A stretch of 64,000 nt of DNA from Romeriopsis navalis LEGE 11480 (GTDB lineage Bacteria; Cyanobacteriota; Cyanobacteriia; Leptolyngbyales; Leptolyngbyaceae), in contig NZ_JADEXQ010000013.1 of NCBI RefSeq assembly GCF_015207035.1, forward strand, positions 1 through 64,000, given 5' to 3'. Both the position numbers and the translations under genes were made by a program. Below the pieces are notes generated by a model. The model saw nothing but the letters and a program-made list of their open reading frames with translations, made no database searches and was not told the DNA's origin. This document shows, one piece after another, positions 7,982-16,773 of this stretch (its first letter is position 1; every line of letters starts with the position of its first letter).

Positions 7982-10900
7982 TTATTTCGTGAGTTTGCCG
8001 ATCGGAATTAATTCATCGGGTTGCTCCTTCGGCATGGGGAGGCGATCAAATAGACTACGCACACTTTTCGGTAGTTCTAAATCATCAAAATGAGCCTTGT
8101 CATTTTTTGGCGCCTTGGGTGCTTTCGCAATGGTTGACGCTTTGCGGTCTGATCCAGTTGTTTGATTTTTGCTCACTGCCCGGGAGTCAATTGGCTTGCT
8201 TGGGGTTGAAGTAACTTGACTGGGGATTGTGGTGGTTTTGAGGGCGACCGGTTTTACCGATGATGTTTTGGTCACTGACGCGGTGGCGCGATTGAATGTT
8301 CGGGGTGTTGTTGCTGGTGTGGCAGCTTTCGCTGGAGTTGATATGGAGACGCTGGAATTAGTTGGCTTAGCGGCTGGCTTTGGTGTTACCGATTTTGGTG
8401 CCGTTGGTTGAGCTGATGCGGGTTTCGCTGCTGTGGGTTTAGTCGCTGTGGGCTCTGGCGCAAATCTAAATCGACGGGGGCCAGTTTTGCTGGCGCTTGA
8501 TTTTGCGGGTGCAGGTGTTGGCGCTACGGTTTTAGCGGGTGCCGGGGGCTGTTTTGGCGTCGCCGGTTTTTCCGTGGGTGCCGGGGGTTTTACGTCCGCT
8601 TTTTTGTTGGGCGCTTGTGGTGTGGCCGCGGCAGGTTTAACGGGTTTTGTTTGGGATTTAACTGTAGTTTTGGGTTTTGGTGCCACTGATTTAGCCGGTG
8701 CTGATTTTGCCTTGGGTTGATCGAGATACTTCTTCAAGTAGTCAAATTGTTCGCCGTTATCTTGTGCCTGATTGGGCGTTGGCGTGGCGACCGGTTTTGC
8801 CACAGTCGTTGGTTTAACTGCTGGTTTAGTTGTTGCTGGTTTGGTTGTTGGGATGCGATTGGTCGGGACGGTTGTATTTTTTGCTGTTGGTTTGGCTGCC
8901 GGTGCGACTGGTTTGCTTTCCCGTTGCTTGGCGGCTGGTTGGCTAATCGGTGCTGGTTTTACGTCAGATGGTTTTGGTGCAGCGGCTTTGGGGGTTGCGT
9001 CATTTTTGAAGAATCGATCGAAGAAACCACCACTGTTTTGCTTGACGGTTGATTTTTTTTCTGCGGTTTTGGGTTTTGCTGTGGGTGTTTCAGGCTGTTT
9101 CGCGGCCGCTGGTTTGACCGTTGGGGTTTTGGCCTCGATCGGTTTTTGTGTCGCCGGTTTTACAGCTGGTTTGGTGGGTTTAGCCGCTGGCTTTGCCGCA
9201 GGTTGTTGGAAGAGGCTACGTCGATTTGTGGGTGTATCGGGCTTCTTAATCTCGGTTTTTTTAATTTCAGGTTTTTTAATTTCAGGCTTGACCGCTGGTG
9301 TCGCGGGTTTAATCACCGCTGGTTTAGCCTCGGGTTTATCGAGGTACTTCTTTAAGTAGTCAAACTGCGAATCGTCATTTTTGGATGGCGCGCTTTTTGG
9401 GTTTTCTGTTTTAACGGATGCCTTAGTTGCGTTTTGTGGGGCTGCTTTTTCTGTGACTGCCGGTTGTTTGACGGCGGCGGGTTTTGTTGGGGTACTTTTT
9501 GCGGGTTGGCGCATCGGCGTTGCCGCTGGTTTCGCGATCGTGGGCGTTGGTGTCGCGGGTTTCACTGCGGGCTGTTTCGCCTCGATTGCCTTTGGCGCAG
9601 CCGATTTTGCGGCCGGTTTCGTTGCCGGGGCGCTAGGTTTTGCGGCGGGCCGTTGGAAAAATCGCCGTGGGGCTGTTTTCTTGACTTCCGGTTTCTTGAC
9701 TTCCGGTTTCTTGACTTCCGGTTTCTTGACTTCCGGTGCTTTCATCTCAGGCTTGATGGCCGGTGATGTGGGCTTAGTGACTGCTGGTGCAGCGGTTTTA
9801 ACTGCGGTTGGTTTCGCCTCGGGTTTATCGAGGTATTTCTTCAAATAGTCAAACTGTGAATCGTCATTTTTGGATGGTGCGATTTTTGGTTTGTCTGATT
9901 TGACTGGTGTCTTAGTTTCGGTGGTCGATGCCGGTTTTGGTGTGACCGCTGGTTGTTTGACTGCGGTGGACTTGTTGGTTGGTTTGATGCTGGCGGATTT
10001 TGACTTTGATGGTGTTGTGGGCTTCACCGCTGGCTGTTGTTTCGCCTCGATCGGTTTTGTCGTGGTCGGTTTCGTTGTCGGGGCGCTAGGTTTTGTCGCG
10101 GGCCGCTGGAAAAATCGCCGTGGGGCTGGCTTCTTCGCTTCCGGTTTCTGGGCCGTAGGTTTGGTCACCTCAGGTTTGACGGCTGGTGCTGTTGGCTTGG
10201 CGACGGCTGGAGCCGGTGTAGCAGGCTTAACTACGGTTGGTTTTGCCTCAGGTTTATCGAGGTATTTCTTTAAGTAGTCGAATTGCGCACCATCATCTTT
10301 GGGTTTATCGGTGGCTGGTTTTGCGGCCGGTTTTGGTGCAATTGATTTAACTGCTGGCTGACTCACGCCGGAAGCCTTGCTGGGGGCCGGCTTCGCCGCT
10401 GGTTTTTGAACTGCCGTTGGTTTTGTCGGAACGGCTGTTACGGGTTTCTCTGGAGCAGTTGAAGTTGGATTTTTGGGTGCTACAGGTTTGTCATCCGATT
10501 TGAACCGATTGAAGAAACCACCGAAAGACGGCTCTGATTGTTTGGTTGTTGCTGCCGTTGGTTTTGGTGGAGTTACCGGTTGAGTGGTTGTCGCGGGTTT
10601 CCGGGCCGGTGCGGTGGCTGGTTTCGCGATCGGTGGAACGGCCTTCGGTGCAGTGGGTTTTGCAACCCTCGGCGCGGGCGTTTCGAGCTTCTTACTTGTG
10701 GGTTTTGCGGCTGGGACTTTTGTGGCCTCTGGTGCCGTTGGTTTGGATGTTGCCGGTTTTGCTGTTGTGGCTGCTGGCTTGTCGTCGGACTTAAAGCGAT
10801 CGAAGAAATTACGGTTTGGTGCTTCTGGTTTTGCTGCCGGTTTTGGCGTGGCGGCTTTTGCTGCCGGTGCAACGGCTGGTTTGGTGGTGGCCGGTTTTGG

Positions 10901-13864
10901 TTTAGCTGGCTCTGGTGATTTAACCGCTGGTTGAACTGCGGCTGGCTTTGGTGTCGTCGGTTTTGTAACGGCCGATGGTTCCGTTGATTTAAATCGATCG
11001 AAGAGTCCACCAAACGGCGAATCATCGCTTTGGGGGGGTGCGGATTTTGGTGCAACGGTTGGAGGCTTAACTTCGATCGGCTTTGGTGCTGTGGCCGGTG
11101 CTTTCACGGCGGGTGGTGCCGCTGTGGCCTTTGGTTCCACTGGTTTGATCGTCGCTGGCTTCTTAACTTCCGGCTTCTTAACTTCCGATTTGGCCGCCGG
11201 GGCCTTCACGTCTGGTTTTGTGGTGGTTTGGCTTGTGGGGGCTTTTGATGTCGCGGGTTTGTCGTCTGACTTGAACCGATCGAAGAGTCCGCCAAATGGT
11301 GAATCAGTTTGAGCTTTTTCCGGTGTTGTCGGTTTTGGTGCGACTGGTGGAACCTTAAGTTCGGCTGATTTTGGTGTTGTCGGGACTTTGACTGCCGCCG
11401 ATGGTGGTGGTGTCGGTTGCGTTACCGATTTGATGGATTTGGGGGTAACGGCTTTTGGTGCGGCTGATGCCTTTGGTTTAACAGGCTCCGGAGTTTTCTC
11501 TGCTGGTTTTGTTGCTGGCTGTGTCTCGGCGGGCTTTGGTGTAGCCGCTTTAGTGTCTGCTGGTGTGTTTTTCGAATTAAACCGATCGAAGAAACCACCA
11601 AAGGGTTTATCTGATTCCGTTGGCTTAGGGGCAGTGGGTTTTGGTTGCGGTGTTGCAGTGGGTTTGGGATTACTGCTTGGGGCTTTTGCCGCTGGTGTTA
11701 CGGCCGATTTTGGTGTGACGACCTTCGGTGCCACTGACTTAGGCGCTGCAGCTTTTGGTTGCGTCGCTGGCGTGGGTTTGAGATTAGTGCTGGGCGCTTT
11801 TACCGTGGGTGCTACTGTCGATTTTGGCGTCACAGCCTTCGGTGCGCTGGGTTTGTTCGCTGCTGGCTTCGGTTGCTCAGATGGTTTAACGGGTTTAGAG
11901 TCGGGCAGCTTCCCTGCGCTTGGCGCTGCGGATTTAGGCGCTACGGCTTTGTCTGGCGTCGGTTTGTCATCGGACTTAAATCGATCGAAGAAACTCCCGA
12001 AGGATTTGTCGTCAGATTTAGGCGCTGCAGGTTTTGGTCGTGCTGGCTGACTCGGAATCGGCTTGATGGATGGCGCTTCTAATTTGGCGGGAACGTCGGT
12101 TGATTTTACTGCGGGTTTACCGAGTGTTGGCCGATCGCCTGGCTTGCCTTCAATCAGCTTTGGCGTAGCTTTTGGTGCAGCTGGAACTGGTTTGACTTCA
12201 ACTTTTTTGGGAACTGTTGGAGTCTCAACTTTCGGTGGTGTCGTCTGCGGTTTGTCGATCGGTGGTGTGACAACCTTGGGTGTAGCCGGTTTGACGCTGG
12301 AGCTGGCCGCAGGTTTACCGAGCGGTAATGGGGCCGCTTTTGGTGTGGTCGGTTTGACGCTGGGTTTAGCTTCAGGCTTTGTCTCCGACTTGCTCGGGGC
12401 GGATTTTTCTGCCGGTGTTGGGACAACGGGCGCAGCTTGTTTTACTGGTGCTGGGACGATCGGGGCAACGGGTTTGACGTCTGTTTTGCCGAAGGGCAAG
12501 GGGATGGGGATAGGGAAGCCAAATCCTTTCTGATCTTCCGATTTCTCGACTTCTGGTGGGCTGCTCGGTTGGTTCGCCGGTGTTTTCTGATCGTCTGTCT
12601 GATCCGTCGTTGATTTAGTGCTTGATTTGGGCTCGCTGTCGGATGGCTTGATTTCGATCGGTTTCGGTGTAACCGGTGCCTGATCCGTCGTTGATTTAGT
12701 GCCTGATTTGGGCTCGCTGTCGGATGGCTTGATTTCGATCGGCTTCGGTGCAACCGGTACCGGCTTGATCGCTGGTTTTGTGTCTGCTTCCGATTTCACC
12801 GGTGGTTGGTTTTCAACCTTACTGGGTAAGGTTGGTGCCGTTTTCGCTGCGGGTTTTGTGGTGGTTGGTTGTTTCCCAAGGCTGGGCTTGGTGGTCGGGG
12901 TGCTGACTTTACTTGATGCTGGGGGGACTACCGGTATCACAGCAGGGGGAGCCGCTGGTTTGGCGACCGGCGGTTTGTACTTTGGATCGACGATCCCCAT
13001 TGCTTCCGTTGCCGTTAACTCACCACGGACAAGCTTGGATAGCGCATCATCGCCTCCAGGTGTGTAATCAAATAGCTTGACTGTGTTGTTAAAGACGTTC
13101 GAGATCGCCTTCCCTTGCTGATCGACAAACTCTAGCTGGGCCCAGTTCTGACCGGGTTTAAATCCCTTTAAGTAGATCGGTTGCCACTGGTTCAGGATGA
13201 AGCTATCACCGTTAATCGTTGCTTTGACCCGCCAATCGCGGACATCTTTATCGTCATCGGCGACCATATGCAGTGGCGCATTGGTCAAGTAGTAGTCCAG
13301 CATCACCGGTTCCGCACCGTAGCTGCCTTGGGGGCGGCTGTAGGTGAGCAGTGGGAGATCGGGATTTGGCTGATCATCCTGGGTTGCAGTCAGGACATTA
13401 AAAGTGACTTGGGCAAAAGCGCCATCATTTTTGAAGCTCTCATGCCAGGGCCGCGAAGCAAAGACGCGGACGGTATGGGTCCCTGGCTGTAGATCCTTCA
13501 GGACGAAGGGTTGGGATATGTCGTAGACCGCCTGGTAGTTATCTTCATCTAAGAAAACATGCAGGTGTGGCCCCAGACCATATTTTGCATCCTTATATAT
13601 AGGTAGATCTTTAACTTGGAATTGCAAGGAGACACTGGTGTCTTGCAGTGTTTCACCGGGTTTTGGTGTGAGAATCTTGACTTGGGGTTGATATCGGTCA
13701 AGTTTGCGGCGCAATGCTTGGATCGCGGGAGGGGTTGAGGCCTCAGCAATTTTTGGGGTTGCCGCGATCGCCATTGGGGGCAGTGATGTGCCGACAAAAC
13801 TCAGCACTAGCACAGCGATAAAAAAGCGGTGTAAACCCTTCCACCAGGACTTATTCACAAACAC
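7982..13864 (-). CDS. Giant exported Lys/Pro/Ala-rich protein with repeated aromatic motifs
   Basis: The 1960-residue product starts at GTG 13864, preceded at good distance by GAGGAG. Residues 1-35 form a signal peptide or membrane anchor (FFIAVLVLSFVGTSLPPMAIA). Residues 40-290 form a compact, probably beta-rich domain (HLHVFLDEDNYQAVYD, HTVRVFASRPWHESF). The remaining ~1650 residues are low-complexity K/P/A/T sequence, certainly disordered, carrying three recurring motifs. Motif A (GGFFDRFKSDDKP type) occurs near residues 620, 757, 857, 950, 1020, 1117 and 1615. Motif B (FDYLKKYLDKPEAKP) occurs near 1195, 1335, 1503 and 1708. Motif C (RRFFQRPA type) occurs near 1250, 1400, 1550 and 1797. 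B and C alternate. The C-terminus (FDDLELPKSVRSLFDRL) blends B and A. I recognise no named family; a multivalent scaffold or envelope-spanning linker is an inference. Confidence 0.85.
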   Translation of the reverse strand: MFVNKSWWKGLHRFFIAVLVLSFVGTSLPPMAIAATPKIAEASTPPAIQALRRKLDRYQPQVKILTPKPGETLQDTSVSLQFQVKDLPIYKDAKYGLGPHLHVFLDEDNYQAVYDISQPFVLKDLQPGTHTVRVFASRPWHESFKNDGAFAQVTFNVLTATQDDQPNPDLPLLTYSRPQGSYGAEPVMLDYYLTNAPLHMVADDDKDVRDWRVKATINGDSFILNQWQPIYLKGFKPGQNWAQLEFVDQQGKAISNVFNNTVKLFDYTPGGDDALSKLVRGELTATEAMGIVDPKYKPPVAKPAAPPAVIPVVPPASSKVSTPTTKPSLGKQPTTTKPAAKTAPTLPSKVENQPPVKSEADTKPAIKPVPVAPKPIEIKPSDSEPKSGTKSTTDQAPVTPKPIEIKPSDSEPKSSTKSTTDQTDDQKTPANQPSSPPEVEKSEDQKGFGFPIPIPLPFGKTDVKPVAPIVPAPVKQAAPVVPTPAEKSAPSKSETKPEAKPSVKPTTPKAAPLPLGKPAASSSVKPATPKVVTPPIDKPQTTPPKVETPTVPKKVEVKPVPAAPKATPKLIEGKPGDRPTLGKPAVKSTDVPAKLEAPSIKPIPSQPARPKPAAPKSDDKSFGSFFDRFKSDDKPTPDKAVAPKSAAPSAGKLPDSKPVKPSEQPKPAANKPSAPKAVTPKSTVAPTVKAPSTNLKPTPATQPKAAAPKSVAPKVVTPKSAVTPAAKAPSSNPKPTATPQPKPTAPKPTESDKPFGGFFDRFNSKNTPADTKAATPKPAETQPATKPAEKTPEPVKPKASAAPKAVTPKSIKSVTQPTPPPSAAVKVPTTPKSAELKVPPVAPKPTTPEKAQTDSPFGGLFDRFKSDDKPATSKAPTSQTTTKPDVKAPAAKSEVKKPEVKKPATIKPVEPKATAAPPAVKAPATAPKPIEVKPPTVAPKSAPPQSDDSPFGGLFDRFKSTEPSAVTKPTTPKPAAVQPAVKSPEPAKPKPATTKPAVAPAAKAATPKPAAKPEAPNRNFFDRFKSDDKPAATTAKPATSKPTAPEATKVPAAKPTSKKLETPAPRVAKPTAPKAVPPIAKPATAPARKPATTTQPVTPPKPTAATTKQSEPSFGGFFNRFKSDDKPVAPKNPTSTAPEKPVTAVPTKPTAVQKPAAKPAPSKASGVSQPAVKSIAPKPAAKPATDKPKDDGAQFDYLKKYLDKPEAKPTVVKPATPAPAVAKPTAPAVKPEVTKPTAQKPEAKKPAPRRFFQRPATKPSAPTTKPTTTKPIEAKQQPAVKPTTPSKSKSASIKPTNKSTAVKQPAVTPKPASTTETKTPVKSDKPKIAPSKNDDSQFDYLKKYLDKPEAKPTAVKTAAPAVTKPTSPAIKPEMKAPEVKKPEVKKPEVKKPEVKKTAPRRFFQRPAAKPSAPATKPAAKSAAPKAIEAKQPAVKPATPTPTIAKPAATPMRQPAKSTPTKPAAVKQPAVTEKAAPQNATKASVKTENPKSAPSKNDDSQFDYLKKYLDKPEAKPAVIKPATPAVKPEIKKPEIKKTEIKKPDTPTNRRSLFQQPAAKPAAKPTKPAVKPATQKPIEAKTPTVKPAAAKQPETPTAKPKTAEKKSTVKQNSGGFFDRFFKNDATPKAAAPKPSDVKPAPISQPAAKQRESKPVAPAAKPTAKNTTVPTNRIPTTKPATTKPAVKPTTVAKPVATPTPNQAQDNGEQFDYLKKYLDQPKAKSAPAKSVAPKPKTTVKSQTKPVKPAAATPQAPNKKADVKPPAPTEKPATPKQPPAPAKTVAPTPAPAKSSASKTGPRRFRFAPEPTATKPTAAKPASAQPTAPKSVTPKPAAKPTNSSVSISTPAKAATPATTPRTFNRATASVTKTSSVKPVALKTTTIPSQVTSTPSKPIDSRAVSKNQTTGSDRKASTIAKAPKAPKNDKAHFDDLELPKSVRSLFDRLPMPKEQPDELIPIGKLTK
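9678..9737. repeat. 15-bp tandem repeat, four units
   Basis: Four identical units of TTCTTGACTTCCGGT lie in frame inside the giant gene and encode consecutive PEVKK pentapeptides. Related, diverged units (PEIKK, TEIKK) lie near 9241-9290. Confidence 0.9.
12601..12762. repeat. 81-bp in-frame direct duplication
   Basis: Two nearly identical 81-bp copies begin GATCCGTCGTTGATTTAGTG at 12601 and 12682. They encode a duplicated segment containing PKPIEIKPSDSEPKS in the disordered part of the giant protein. The near identity suggests a recent slippage or unequal exchange. Confidence 0.9.
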
Positions 13865-14131
13865 GCTTACCGTCTCCTCGTAAAAACCAGTTTGCTATCA
13901 GCTATCAGCTTAGAGCGGATTCGGCAAAAAAGTCTTGAGGCCTGCGGCAAATCCTTACAAATTAACACTCCTAGAACTTTCAACTAGGACTTGAAATCGG
14001 ACTAAGTAACCTCTCGGATCCAAAGTTTATCGACGTTTTACGGATCAGATTTACTGATCCCGTAACAAAAGTACAAGCTAAAGCACAGCAAATCCATCAA
14101 CGTTCGTCAATACTTTGTCGCTTTATTTCTT

Positions 14132-14149
14132 ATTGTTAAACAATGTAAA
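14132..14149 (-). promoter_or_regulatory. HLR1-like RpaB binding site upstream of psaA
   Basis: Read on the minus strand, TTTACATT-GT-TTAACAAT matches the HLR1 consensus (two KTTACAWW octamers two bases apart) at 15 of 16 positions. RpaB at HLR1 sites controls photosystem I genes with light intensity in other cyanobacteria. The site is about 120 bases upstream of the putative psaA -10 box and 270 upstream of the divergent giant gene. The 11-mer TATTGTTAAAC at its edge recurs exactly 100 bases downstream, at 14231. Confidence 0.45.
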
Positions 14150-14269
14150 TCTGTGGGATACAAGGCTTGACAATTTGGAGCGAAGCGAAGGGTGCAAGCT
14201 CAGTCAGATCAGGCTTTTCTGAATTTGAATTATTGTTAAACCAAGACAAGCTGACGAAACACCTACTCC

Positions 14270-14275
14270 TATAAT
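14270..14275 (+). promoter_or_regulatory. Putative psaA -10 box
   Basis: TATAAT is a perfect -10 hexamer 210 bases before the psaA start. No good -35 hexamer lies 17 bases upstream. The HLR1-half-site-like ATTGTTAA at 14232-14239 falls near -50, where an activator would fit. A leader of about 200 bases would result. Confidence 0.5.
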
Positions 14276-14485
14276 GGCTCTCATGAGAACCTGTTTAAGG
14301 TATTCGCTTCTAGTTGTTCAGGATTCATCATCTTGGATCTATTAGGAGTATTTACAGGGTGTTTACTCACTCGTTTGCCTGGTCTTATTGATCCCGTTAT
14401 TGAGTGGGGGCACGCCTGCAAAGCCCAAGTGGCACCTTGAAGCAGGCTAACCTCGTTTCTGTTTTTAGAGAGAGGAGAGTCTCTG

Positions 14486-16753
14486 ATGACAATCAGCCCA
14501 CCGGAGCGCGAGGCGAAGGTGAAGGTTGTTGTCGATAAAGATCCGGTTCCAACTTCTTCCGAGAAGTGGGGCAAGCCAGGTCATTTCGATCGCACCCTCG
14601 CTAAGGGTCCCAAAACCACCACTTGGATTTGGAACCTGCATGCTAACGCTCACGACTTCGACAGCCATACCAGTGACTTAGAAGACGTATCTCGCAAAAT
14701 CTTTAGCGCTCACTTCGGCCACTTGGCAGTTGTGTTCGTCTGGCTCAGTGGAATGTATTTCCACGGGGCGAAATTTTCAAATTACGAAGCTTGGTTAAGC
14801 GATCCCATCGGCATTAAGCCTAGTGCTCAAGTCGTATGGCCGATCGTTGGTCAAGAGATCCTCAATGCAGACGTCGGCGGCGGCTTCCACGGGATTCAGA
14901 TCACATCGGGTCTGTTCCAAATGTGGCGCGCTGCTGGTATTACAAACTCTTACCAGCTCTATGTCACTGCCATTGGCGGTTTGGTCATGGCTGGTTTGAT
15001 GTTGTTTGCTGGCTGGTTCCACTATCACAAAGCTGCTCCCAAGTTGGAGTGGTTCCAGAATGTGGAATCGATGCTCAACCACCACCTAGCTGGCTTGTTC
15101 GGCTTAGGTTCCTTGGCTTGGGCAGGTCACCAAATTCACGTCGGCAACCCGATCAACGAACTGTTGGATAAGGGTGTGCCGATCGATAAAATTCCGTTAC
15201 CTCATGAGTTTTTAACTAATACTCAATTGATGGCGGATATTTATCCGAGCTTTAGCAAAGGTTTAACGCCTTTCTTCACGCTCAACTGGGGCGAGTATGC
15301 TGACTTCCTTACGTTTAAGGGTGGTCTCAACCCGCTTACAGGCGGTCTTTGGTTGACTGATACGGCACACCATCACCTAGCAATCGCTGTGATGTTCATT
15401 GTTGCCGGTCACATGTACCGCACAAACTGGGGTATTGGCCACAGCCTCAAGGAAGTCCTTGAAGCGAATGGTCCTGATCCCTTCATGATCACCGGTACTG
15501 GTCATAAAGGTCTTTTCGAAGTCCTGACCAAGTCCTGGCACGCACAGCTGGCTGTTAACCTGGCGATCGGTGGCTCTGTCACCATCATCGTGGCGCAGCA
15601 CATGTATGCCATGCCTCCGTACCCGTATTTGGCTACTGACTATCCGACAATGCTGTCGCTGTTTACCCACCATATGTGGATTGGCGGCTTCCTAATTGTT
15701 GGTGCTGGTGCCCATGCAGCCATCTTTATGGTGCGTGATTATGATCCCGTGGTGAACCAGGGTAATGTTCTTGACAACATGATCCGCCACCGCGACGCCA
15801 TCATTTCCCACTTGAACTGGGTTTGTATTTTCCTCGGCTTCCATAGCTTTGGTCTGTACATTCACAACGATACAATGCGGGCCTTGGGCCGTCCTCAGGA
15901 CATGTTCTCGGATACCGCAATCCAGTTGCAGCCAATCTTTGCCCAATGGGTTCAAGGTTTGCATTCCGCAGCTGTGGGCGCAGGTAGTACTGCACCTAAC
16001 GCGCTGGCTCCGGTCAGCTATGCTTTCGGCGGCGACACAATCGCTGTTGGTGGCAAGGTCGCTATGATGCCGATCGCCTTAGGCACGGCTGATTTCATGG
16101 TGCACCACATCCACGCATTCACCATTCACGTGACTGTGTTGATTCTGCTGAAGGGCGTTCTGTTCGCTCGCAGCTCACGCTTGATTCCAGATAAAGCGAA
16201 CTTGGGATTCCGTTTCCCTTGTGACGGTCCGGGTCGTGGCGGTACTTGCCAGGTTTCTGGTTGGGACCACGTCTTCTTGGGGCTGTTCTGGATGTACAAC
16301 TCGCTATCGATCGTGATTTTCCACTACTCGTGGAAGATGCAGTCAGATGTCTGGGGTACAGTCGGGGCTGACGGCTCGGTGACTCACATCACCTACGGCA
16401 ACTTCGCACAAAGTGCAATCACCATTAATGGGTGGCTGCGCGACTTCCTGTGGGCGCAAGCTGCTCAGGTAATTAACTCCTACGGCTCAGCGCTATCTGC
16501 GTATGGTCTCATGTTCTTGGCGGCTCACTTTATCTGGGCTTTCAGTCTCATGTTCCTATTCAGTGGTCGCGGTTACTGGCAGGAATTGATCGAATCGATC
16601 GTTTGGGCGCACAACAAGCTGAAAGTGGCTCCCGCAATCCAACCTCGCGCTCTGAGCATTATTCAGGGTCGTGCTGTGGGTGTGGCGCACTATCTGCTGG
16701 GTGGTATTGCCACCACGTGGGCGTTCTTCCTTGCTCGATCGTTATCACTTTGA
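14486..16753 (+). CDS. psaA: Photosystem I P700 apoprotein A1
   Basis: The 755-residue product is full length for PsaA, one half of the photosystem I core heterodimer in the thylakoid membrane. It binds P700, most of the antenna chlorophyll and the electron carriers. The FX iron-sulfur loop [12 protein letters not shown] (about residues 573-584) holds the two cysteine ligands. Many paired histidines in hydrophobic helices ([34 protein letters not shown]) match chlorophyll ligands. The start ATG 14486 follows AGGAGAG at good distance. psaB follows after 20 bases, so they form the usual psaAB operon, ended by the terminator at 19001. Confidence 0.99.
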   Translation: MTISPPEREAKVKVVVDKDPVPTSSEKWGKPGHFDRTLAKGPKTTTWIWNLHANAHDFDSHTSDLEDVSRKIFSAHFGHLAVVFVWLSGMYFHGAKFSNYEAWLSDPIGIKPSAQVVWPIVGQEILNADVGGGFHGIQITSGLFQMWRAAGITNSYQLYVTAIGGLVMAGLMLFAGWFHYHKAAPKLEWFQNVESMLNHHLAGLFGLGSLAWAGHQIHVGNPINELLDKGVPIDKIPLPHEFLTNTQLMADIYPSFSKGLTPFFTLNWGEYADFLTFKGGLNPLTGGLWLTDTAHHHLAIAVMFIVAGHMYRTNWGIGHSLKEVLEANGPDPFMITGTGHKGLFEVLTKSWHAQLAVNLAIGGSVTIIVAQHMYAMPPYPYLATDYPTMLSLFTHHMWIGGFLIVGAGAHAAIFMVRDYDPVVNQGNVLDNMIRHRDAIISHLNWVCIFLGFHSFGLYIHNDTMRALGRPQDMFSDTAIQLQPIFAQWVQGLHSAAVGAGSTAPNALAPVSYAFGGDTIAVGGKVAMMPIALGTADFMVHHIHAFTIHVTVLILLKGVLFARSSRLIPDKANLGFRFPCDGPGRGGTCQVSGWDHVFLGLFWMYNSLSIVIFHYSWKMQSDVWGTVGADGSVTHITYGNFAQSAITINGWLRDFLWAQAAQVINSYGSALSAYGLMFLAAHFIWAFSLMFLFSGRGYWQELIESIVWAHNKLKVAPAIQPRALSIIQGRAVGVAHYLLGGIATTWAFFLARSLSL

Positions 16754-16773
16754 TGAGCGGAGGATAAACAACA

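Noticed and set aside
9678-9737. Short regular repeat as a possible CRISPR array
   Set aside because: Units are 15 bp, contiguous without spacers, in frame, and encode PEVKK.
8229-13067. Long plus-strand open frames opposite the giant gene (for example 11388-12050)
   Set aside because: They are Gly/Val/Phe-rich mirror images of the K/P/A codons on the minus strand, lack ribosome sites and show no family pattern.
14281-14574. Minus-strand open frame at the psaA start
   Set aside because: It overlaps the psaA leader and coding start, with no ribosome site or homology.
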